Of a DNA stretch of 64,000 nt, positions 55,996 through 64,000 are shown piece after piece. A program made the position numbers and the translations under genes. Under the pieces are notes generated by a model that was given only the letters and a program-made list of their open reading frames with translations, had not been told where the DNA came from and searched no databases. Source of the DNA: Cryptomeria japonica. Lineage: Eukaryota; Streptophyta; Pinopsida; Cupressales; Cupressaceae. Location of the stretch: positions 834,446,136 to 834,510,135 of the forward strand of contig NC_081411.1 of the NCBI RefSeq assembly GCF_030272615.1, written 5' to 3'. Each line of letters opens with the position of its first letter. Positions within the stretch are counted from its first letter, which is position 1.

Positions 55996-58900
55996 ATGAG
56001 TCCTCATAAATTTCCACCTTTAACTCCACATAATTATGCATCATAGAAAATTAAAGTATGGAGCAAATTAATGGAAAAAGGTCTCATGCATTACATAGAT
56101 GGAACAATAGTAGCACCACCTGATCCTAAGGTTGATCCTAATGCTCAATTAGAATGGCTCACTAATAATTGCATGGCTCTTGGAACTTTGCGCAAGTATG
56201 TATCAGATGACCTCATCTTTCATATTAAAAAGTGTACTACAATCAAAGATGCTTGGGATATGTTTCAGAAATTGTAAGGTCAAGTTGATGAAGTCAAAGG
56301 TTATAAGATTGACAATGAGCTCACCAACTTGGATCCCCAGAGTTTTGATACAATCCATGATTATGTCACCAAAGCAAATGAGCTAAGAGCAAAGCTTAAG
56401 GATTGTGGAATTGACAAAAAGGATGCTCAGTTGATATTCAACTTGTTGGACAAGCTTGCACTAGAATATGCAGCATTTGTGTCTAGCTTCCAAACTCATC
56501 GTTTGACAATGGGGAGTTCCTATGTTATGCCTTCATTTGATGCTTTCACAGAAATGTTGATATTGGAACAATCTAAGTTGTTGAACATGGGGCTTCTCAA
56601 GTCTTCAAAGTCCTAGGCTTTGGTGGCTAATCAAGGGAATCAAGGAAGTCAAGGCAAAGATTCCAACAAGAAGAAGAAGCAATCTAAGTCACAGCCACAA
56701 TAGGAAAAAGGACAATCATCCTCTCCATCACAAGGTGATTTTTCATCCTCTTCCAAGAAGGGGACACCACCTAAGAAGGATAAGCCAACTTGTGCATATT
56801 GCAAGAAGTATGGTCATGATGAGCATCAATGCCACACAAAGAAACCTAATGAGTTAACTAGTCTTCTTAAGAAAAACAACATCAACTTGCCATCCGCCTA
56901 CACAAAGAAGGATTCATCTCCTTCCTCTTCCTCACAGTCTAAGGGAAAAGGGCAAGCATTTATGGCTACAACAAGTTCTTCACAGTAGTGGATACTTTAC
57001 TCAGGTGCCTCATATCACATGGGTTCTAGAAAGGAGCAGTTTTCTTCATTGGAGCCATCTAAGGTACCTCACATTTACATAGGTGATGATACACAAGTAG
57101 AAGTTGAAGGGAAAGGTTCAGTTGACATGGAAGATGGAACATTTGAGAATGTTCTCTATGTTCCTAACTTGTCTACCAACCTTCTCTCTATCTACCAAAT
57201 CACTCACTATGGGAATGGGAAAAAGGTTGAGTTTACACCAGATTCAGTTGTGGTAAAGGAACTTGATGATGATGCCTTGGTAGCGGTGGGACAAATCAAT
57301 GACAACTCAAGGCTCTATTCATTCTCCCACTTTGTGCCAAGTTCACCTTCTAGGGCCTTGGTTACTCATTCAAATTCAAAAAGTAAGCTATGGCATGAGC
57401 AGTTTGGTCACCTCAACTACCGCTATCTTCAGCAGCTTAGCACTAAAGACATGGTTACAGGTCTACCTCGAAGTAGTTTTTCAGAGGGTGTATGTTCAGG
57501 TTGTTCCATGGGCAAGCATTCTGAGGAAAATTTTGATAAAGGGAAAGCTTGGAGAGCTTTGGAAGTTCTTCAACTTGTTCACAGCGATGTAGCAGGTCCA
57601 TTTCCAGCACCTTCATTTAGCAAGGCCTGCTATGTCCTCACCTTCATTGATGACTACTCCTGCTTCACTTGGGTCTACTTTCTTATTCATAAGAGTGAAG
57701 TATTTGATAGATTTCAGGACTTCAAGACTCGTGTGGAGAAGCAATCCAGGAAAGTGGTGAAGATTCTTCACACAGATAATGGAAGGGAATATGTGAATAA
57801 AAGACTTGAGGATTTTTGTACATTTGAGGGGATTGATCTTCAACATTCTATTGCATACACTCCACAGTAGAACGGAGTTGCAGAATGCAAGAATAGAACT
57901 CTCAAAGAAATGGCTAGTTATATGATACATGCACGTTCTCTTGATCCCGCCTTTTGGGTAGAGGCTATCAGTTGTGCCACACACATCCAGAATCGGGTTC
58001 CTCATAAAGCTTTGCAAGGTATTACTCCTTTCAAGGCTTGGGCTGGTAGGAAACCGATTGTGAGACATTTCAGAGTCTTTGGGTGTCTAGCATGGGCTCG
58101 CATACCTTCGTAGAAACACAAGGCATTGGAACCTCAGAGTAGGCCTTGCATATTTGTTGGATATCCTAAGGGTGTTAAGGCATATAGACTAATGGATCTT
58201 GAGACACATGAGGTGTTCATTGAGAGGAGTGTTCACTTTGAGGAAAGCTCTCCTAGCTTAGCCTCTCTACCTCCTCCACCTTCCTCCATTGTGGATAGTG
58301 ATGCTAGTGATTCAGATGATGAGACTCCTTCAACTCCAACTTGTAGGGTTACACCTCCGTAGGGTCCACTTGTAGTTGAGAAGCCTCATTCTCCACCTCC
58401 ACCTAGACCTCGTTGGGCTCGACAGACACTTGAGTCCATGGGTTCTCTCGTTGGGGATCCTTCGGATACACGGAGGACTTGATCACAACATCAGAATCTT
58501 CCACATGCATTCATTGCTACCGCTTCCGATCCACAGACATTTCGAGAAGCATCAGGGGTTTCTGAGTGGGATCAAGCTATGGAGGAGGAGTATAGGTCCT
58601 TGATGAGGAACAACACATGTGATTTAGTCCATCTCCCTAAGGGGACAAAGATGGTTCGATGTAAGTGGATCTATCAGACCAAGTATGTTGTGGATGGTAG
58701 TGTGGATAAGTATAAGGCTTGGCTTGTTGCGAAAGGTTTCTCTCAGGTTGCAGGTGTTGACTATACTGAGACCTTTGTGCCCGTAGCCAAGATGAACTCT
58801 ATTCACTTGACACTTGCTATTATTGCAGCTCATGGTTGGGTTGTACATCAGATGGATGCGAAGAGTGCTTTTCTTCATGGTGATCTTGATGAGGAGATTT

Positions 58901-60054
58901 ATATGGAGCAGCCACAAGGTTTCATCCAGGATACTTCCTTGGTTTGCAGACTAATGAAATCTCTCTATGGCCTTAAGCAGGCCCCCAGGGCTTGGTATGC
59001 CAAGATGGATTCCTTTCTTCTCTCTGTAGGGTTCACCAAGTGTCATTCTGATCTGAATGTCTATATTTTGTGACAGGATGACTCTCACTTGATACTTGTG
59101 CTCTATGTTGATGATTTGATCATTACAGGGAGTACCACATCCATTATTAGCAAGGTCAATTCTGCTTTGCATGACAGATTTGCTATGACTGACTTGGGTC
59201 TTTTGCACTACTTTCTCAGGATAGAGATTTCATAGTCACCTTCTAGGATTACACTATCGTAACCCAAGTATGCTCTTGATCTACTTGCATGCTTTCATAT
59301 GGCTGATTGTAAGCCTACACCGACTCCCTTTCTTTCAGGAGTCAAGCTTGAGGCTCAGTGTTCTTCTCCACTAGTTGATGCCACTTTGTATCGTCAGCTT
59401 GTGGGTAGTCTCATCTACTTGACCCATACACGCCCTGATATTTCATTTGCAGTTGGCATGTTTTCTTGCTTCATACAGAAACCACATGAGCTTCATTGGA
59501 AAGCCACCAAACACATCCTTCATTACATCCAGGGTACACATCACTATGCAGCAGGCACAAGACTTCGCTTGGTTGGTTACATAGACTCTGATTGGGCTGG
59601 CAATCTTGATTATCGTAAGTCTACTTCTGGTTACAATTTTCACCTTGGTTCAAGCCCCATTTGTTGGCAGAGCAAGAATCAACATGCTATTGCTCTCTCT
59701 TCGAGTGAGGTTGAGTATCGAGGCGCTATTAATGCAGTGACTAAGACCATTTGGCTCCAGTAGATTCTCACAGAGTTTGGGTTCACCACTCCACGACCGA
59801 CAGTTCTACATTGAGACAATCAGAGTGCTATTGCAATCTCAAAGAACCTGGTCTAGTACCAGCAGACCAAACACATCGAGATTCATATGCACTATATATG
59901 AGAGCTCATTCAAGAGCAGGTCATTGATTTGCAGTATTGTCCTACAGCGGAGCAGGTTGCTGACATATTCACCAAACCTTTCACTAAGAGTAAGTTCCAA
60001 CAGTTGCGAGCTCTCTTGGGGGTGCAATATGTGTCATTAGGGGGGGTCAACTGA
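55996..60054 (+). pseudogene. E3 gag-pol polyprotein (Copia)
   Basis: One frame of 1,353 codons from ATG 55996 to TGA 60052 with no frameshift but 16 nonsense codons (56044, 56275, 56614, 56701, 56986, 57868, 58111, 58360, 58480, 59071, 59233, 59260, 59761, 59812, 59854, 59899). Gag: WSKLMEKGLMHYIDGTI, then knuckle CAYCKKYGHDEHQC (about 56791). Protease: the D-S-G-A-S site reads Y-S-G-A-S (Tyr codon 56998-57000). Integrase: H-x4-H/C-x2-C (HEQFGHLNYRYL, CSGCSMGKH), HSDVAGPF, LHTDNGREYV, NGVAECKNRT. RT: CKWIYQTKYVVDGSVDKYKA, QMDAKSAFLHGDL, YVDDLIITG. RNase H: DSDWAGNLDYRKSTSGY, SSSEVEYRGA, then DNQSAIAISKN and ADIFTKPF. Domain order protease-integrase-RT-RNase H is diagnostic of Copia. Related copies are frequent in conifer genomes. 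Confidence 0.95.
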
Positions 60055-60313
60055 CTTCTCCTTCCTCTCTTATGGGGGGGACTTTTTCCTCTTTAAGGTT
60101 TTGTCCATCTTCTTTGAGAGTCTTTTGTACATTCATCTCTCTTTTGGGGGGATTTTTTTCCCGCTGGGTTTTCTCCCTTTCTCCATTTGTGAGAGATTGC
60201 TTTGCATAGTTTTGCTTGCATTTGCATATTGTTCATGGGTACCTATCATGGCCTAGTAGCCAAGACCCATCTTGCATTATTGACTTGAGTCTTCATTTCC
60301 CTAAGTTGCACTT
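60055..60313 (+). other. E3 3' untranslated region
   Basis: Pyrimidine-rich with GGGGGGACTTTTT-type words; no ORF. Confidence 0.6.
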
Positions 60314-60322
60314 AAGGGAGGA
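60314..60322 (+). other. E3 polypurine tract
   Basis: AAGGGAGGA directly before the TG of the 3' LTR at 60323; the primer for plus-strand DNA synthesis. Confidence 0.85.
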
Positions 60323-60773
60323 TGTTGGTGTAAATAAATATTCATTATGGATATTATTACACTTTACTTAAGTTAACTTAGGATAATGCATCTCTTCGTA
60401 GTTTGGATTTGAGACACTTAGGGAAGTGTGCACATAGGGATAGAGCTTGTAGGAGAAATTCCACCCTTTGTGGTCTTGTTTTGTTGTTACACTCCACATT
60501 CGGTGGGTCATCCACCTCTTGTGGAATATTATATTATTTCTCCTACCTACCCCTAGTATTTCTCACCTACCCTTGTTTCTCATTGAGCCACATGTCATGA
60601 TTGTGTGCTCGTACATCCATATGGCCTTGCCTATATAAGAAGGCCTATATTCATTGTATTTGTGAATCCAGTTGATCATTTTCATATTAATGAGAATACA
60701 ATTTGTTCTTGTCATTCTTTTTTCTCTATTTTAATACTTTTCATTGTGCCCTTGATCTTGGCAAAATGTCACA
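60323..60773 (+). repeat. E3 3' LTR
   Basis: 451 bp, direct repeat of 54499-54951, ending TGTCACA. Confidence 0.93.
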
Positions 60774-60946
60774 AAAGGCTAGGTCTCAGGAAGAAATAGA
60801 AAAATATTTTTGAATGAGAAATGAGGATAGCAAGAAATATTAATTAATTAATACTGATTTTAGGAATGGAGGTAATTGAACAAATGTAAATGATCAATTG
60901 TGAAAGAAAAAATCAAATTTGACAAAATATCAAAATTTTAAATGTC

Positions 60947-62509
60947 TACAAACCTACTGATTAGAGGAAATACACTAGTTACTGTAAGGAAAGCACAATG
61001 CGGAAACACCTTCCTAACGTCAATTCAATAGGGGAATAAAGCAAGTATGCCTTTAAATATTCTTTTGCAACACATTAAGATGACACAGACAGGTGATTCA
61101 CATATCCAAACACACAAAGACAGAACACCAATATATACATGGGAAAACCTTTATAGGTAAAAAACCCACCACCCAACTGAAAGACTACTTTATTTATAGT
61201 AAAAAGATTAGAATAAAGTTACAGTCTTAACAGAGAAGGTATTCATTCTTAGTCTACATAGTTTGGAACTCTACTATAACATCATGCAAAACATTCAAGA
61301 CTACAAACATGCAAGACTACAACAATGTAGCCTCTCTGCATCCCTCCGTAGTCACTTCGTTCTTCTCTGATCAACACAGACCTATCCCTTCACTCTACTT
61401 TGCTCAACCATCATCCAACCTCTATCACATCAGTTACATTTCTAGCAACATATATTAGCCATTGAGCATAACCGTTATGGAGTCCAATGGCCTAACCAAC
61501 ATTGCATTTCGGTTTCCTCTGGCAACTCCCATTACATATGTCGGATGCGGTTCAGACAATAGTCAGTTGCTCCAACTGTCAAGAAGTCTAACCATCTACA
61601 TCGGTCTGCATTCACAACTTGTCCATTATCCCACATGCACCAAGAAGTTGGGTTGGTTCGTATTCATATACACCGACAGTCTCATCCTTAGTGTTTGAGT
61701 GTTCAACTTTTTGGATCTTGGTTGAATCTCACATCTGCAGTCGGTCTCCGCTCCATCAACCATTGGTATAGCTTTCAACCAGTAGAGGTGATCGCCCAAT
61801 GATACCCAATCACCGAAGGTGACTCCATCGGGTCATCGACACAACCTTCCTACTCTCTCCTCAGTCCTCGATCACTTTGAGGATGTCTACACCAAACCAT
61901 CAGGTCTTTGACCAAATAATGAACAAGTAGTCTTGATCCCCTGATACAATAGTAGACAGCTCCACTAATGTGCTCCAAAACAGGTCAACTCCATCAGCTA
62001 GAGTTACCCCGACAACTGTTCCATCGAGATAGGTTATTCCGATGACCTAAAGAGGCTTCATCGGGTATCGACATAACACTGAACAAGTCCATCCGATAGC
62101 TGATGCCAACTCGATCGTCCAAGGTGACTCAATCAGGTATCACTATAGTGCTCATGCAGTCCTTCTGATAGCCGAAGTTACCCCGATGACCGAAGTTGAC
62201 TTCGTCGGGTCATCAAGATGACTTCAAAACCTGCTACGCTGATATGTGAAACATTCCAACAAGAAGATAGCCAAACCATCAGGATTTTGGTGTAGCAAAT
62301 AACTACTTTTCCCGATAGCCAATACCAAACCCGAGAAGTCGAGTTCATCGACCAGAGTTATGCCGATAGAGAGAAATACATCGGCCTTAGTCACACCAAT
62401 CAGAAAGTGTTCAACAACCAAGAAGGTAACACTTTGCTACTCCATCGGTGTAGGCTACTTCGATATTAATCCAGACATGGTCAAGAGAATTTGAGGCACA
62501 TTCCCAACA
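60947..62509 (-). repeat. 3' LTR of a reverse-strand Copia element E4 (lower end approximate)
   Basis: Minus strand starts TGTTGGGAATGTGCC at 62509, directly after a polypurine tract. It carries the ACATGGGAAAACC block (61138) shared with the LTR remnants at 9.6 and 10.7 kb and an array of degenerate ATCGG-rich repeats (61790-62460). The lower end at about 60947 (TGTCTACA on the plus strand) is a guess. Confidence 0.6.
61790..62460 (-). repeat. Degenerate ATCGG-rich repeats in the E4 LTR
   Basis: Words such as CCGAAGGTGACTCCATCGGG, CCCCGATGACCGAAGTTGAC and TTCATCGGGTATCGACA recur about eight times at uneven 40-90 bp spacing. GC-richer than the surroundings; possibly U3 enhancer units. Confidence 0.6.
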
Positions 62510-62510
62510 A

Positions 62511-62520
62511 TCTCCCACTT
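62511..62520 (-). other. E4 polypurine tract
   Basis: Minus strand AAGTGGGAGA, followed one base later by TGTTGGG; the classic 3' boundary of plant Copia elements. Confidence 0.8.
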
Positions 62521-63430
62521 GTCGAGGAATCCACTAGACCTGTCTACCATGATAAACACATACCGACACCACTGAGAACCATGGACTCAAAATCCCATCA
62601 ATGCTGATATACCATTTGATCATAAACCATCACGAAATATAGTTTACCTTGTGCACCACTAAGAACCATAATTCTGACTCCCATAACACAAAATTCATGA
62701 TCCCAAGGCTACTCAAATGTGCCAACATTAGTCACAAACATAGCGAGAATAGCACCCACAACAAGTGCTAGTTCATCCAACTATACAAACCTCCAAGGTA
62801 TAACTAGATGAATTTCAAATCATCAACATATATGACATATTACTCACAGTCTCAAACTTCAAGTGCAATAATAGTCATATGCACACCAAGAAGCTCCCAC
62901 TGCATAGGTAACGTCAGAATTGAAAAAGATCCCTTTTTCAACATTACATAGAAGTAAATAAAACCTTTGTACCAAGAGAATTCACAATACTAACTGTAAA
63001 CAAAAAACCTGCAAGCAAGTCTTTATAGCACCCTGTATCATACCCTTTCTTCACTTCTAAATGCTAACTGTGTTATCATAGATGAATGCCTTTCAGTTGA
63101 ACCTATTACTCATTCCAACTCAGAACCATCTACATTTCCATGTTTCCAAGAGCACCTGTAGCTGATCAGCCCATGCCAAAACTTCAAATGCATAATCACA
63201 TTATCATGAAGTACCAAACAAATGATCAATGTACTCTAAACACAAAAAAAAACTAAGATCATTGTCAAAATTCCAACTGTAGAATCAGGAACTTAAACAT
63301 GACAACCATGATCTAAACATCTCATCCAAAGAGATAACATGCTCTATATGAACATACACACTTTATGTCAAAACTCTAAATGCATCTCAAGAGTATATCC
63401 TAACATAAAAACATCTTAACTAAGGATTAC
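62521..63430 (-). other. E4 internal remnant
   Basis: Lies between the gag remnant and the PPT, so it belongs to E4, but no protease, integrase or RT can be read. Either pol is deleted or this is a decayed untranslated segment. Confidence 0.4.
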
Positions 63431-64000
63431 AACATCTCTACCAAAGACCCCTTATGAGTCCTCAAGATATTAACATCTTCAGTCACATGAAGAACATTCA
63501 CCAATACATGATGAATCTACATCACTGCCAAAGACCCAAGGTACCCAGTCTTAATGGCATCATGATTGAACCAGACATCGATAGATGTTTGAATTCCGAA
63601 AGAAGCTTAGTAGGCATCTCTATCCTCATTCTCAGAGGACCCAAAATCTTAAGAACTCTTATTCTTCTTCTTCTCTTTGCAATCCTTATGGATATGACCA
63701 GTCTACCCACAATTCCAGCACTTCTCTTTGGACTTCTTTCCAGGAGTCTTAGAACTTTCCTCTGACTTGGATTTAGACTTATTGTTCTCTTTCTTACCTC
63801 TAACAGCAAGAGAATCCTTGACCATCTCAGAAGATCTTCTTTGTGTTTCTTTTGATAGCAACAAAGCAACCACACCTTCCATAGTGAACTTGGTTGTTGT
63901 ACTCCCAATGGTCATTACTAGATGATCCCAAGTGTCAAGCAAAGAACATAATAGAAGCATACATCGATCCTCACCGTCAATCCGGACTCCTACAGAGGTT
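63431..64000 (-). pseudogene. E4 Copia gag fragment, running off the window
   Basis: Minus strand from the edge: LLLCSLLDTWDHLVMTIGST, TKFTMEGVVALLLSKETQRR, SSEMVKDSLAVRGKK, a Lys/Ser-rich linker, then zinc knuckle CWNCG-stop-TGHIHKDC (one codon has become TAG) and KEKKKK. A frame change follows, with FNHDAIKTGYLGSL-like traces. This is the C-terminal half of a plant Copia gag. Its 5' part, PBS and 5' LTR lie beyond 64000. Confidence 0.85.

Larger units (their letters stand above)
54499..60773 (+). mobile_element. Full-length Copia retrotransposon E3
   Basis: 6,275 bp with LTRs 54499-54951 and 60323-60773, PBS, one gag-pol frame and PPT. Flanks AGAGG (54494-54498) and AAAGG (60774-60778) look like a 5-bp target duplication with one change. 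LTRs differ at a few positions, so it is moderately old; all domains are present but 16 nonsense codons make it inactive. Confidence 0.95.

Noticed and set aside
57613-58068. Minus-strand ORF across the Copia integrase
   Set aside because: Antisense of the clearly conserved integrase domain.
63454-63908. ORFs on both strands near the window end
   Set aside because: Shadows of the E4 gag fragment; only the frame with the CWNC...HKDC knuckle is supported.

Overview
The window looks like repeat-rich nuclear DNA of a seed plant. A gymnosperm (conifer-type genome) is the best guess, because LTR retrotransposons are nested, large and old, there are only two intact host genes in 64 kb, and the Copia polyprotein is of a type common in conifers. 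The lineage is inference: nothing in the window (organelle DNA, rRNA) fixes the species.

Layout. (1) 1-8308: a gag-protease-only Gypsy-type element with about 1.7-kb LTRs, cut by the window edge. (2) 8309-11190: reverse-strand Copia debris (zinc-knuckle gag, PBS-like site, LTR pieces). (3) About 11880-40535: the most unusual object, a roughly 28.7-kb composite that I read as one DNA transposon. It has inverted-repeat ends, clusters of the palindrome ATCGGATATCCGAT near both ends, a 2.8-kb array of 20-bp monomers (10-bp half-periods) inside inverted arms, a + strand DDE-type transposase gene, a 359-bp tandem satellite, and a convergent six-exon minus-strand gene of unknown function. A 15.6-kb Gypsy retrotransposon (16708-32287, minus orientation, TSD CAATG) sits inside the transposase codons. 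Its LTRs are nearly 5 kb and carry their own ORFs. (4) 41150-43460: LINE reverse-transcriptase fragment. (5) 43461-49400: AT-rich intergenic DNA with a tRNA-derived SINE with 18-bp TSDs, a LINE ORF1 fragment and an LTR-like piece. (6) 49649-52499: two apparently intact host genes, an intronless ALY/THO4-like RRM gene and a three-exon LURP-one-related (LOR) gene. (7) 54499-60773: a full-length Copia element with PBS, PPT and one continuous frame broken only by nonsense codons. (8) 60947-64000: reverse-strand Copia 3' LTR, PPT and gag remnant running off the window.

How it fits together. Almost all mobile-element genes are dead. Most of the inferred nonsense codons are C-to-T type changes (CGA to TGA, CAG or TGG to TAG, CAA to TAA), as expected for methylated, silenced repeats, while the two host genes are clean. 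If the retrotransposon and one TSD copy are removed, the transposase frame runs on without a break, so the DNA transposon was there first. The strongest candidate for an undescribed system is this transposon with its phased minisatellite, palindromes and second spliced gene.
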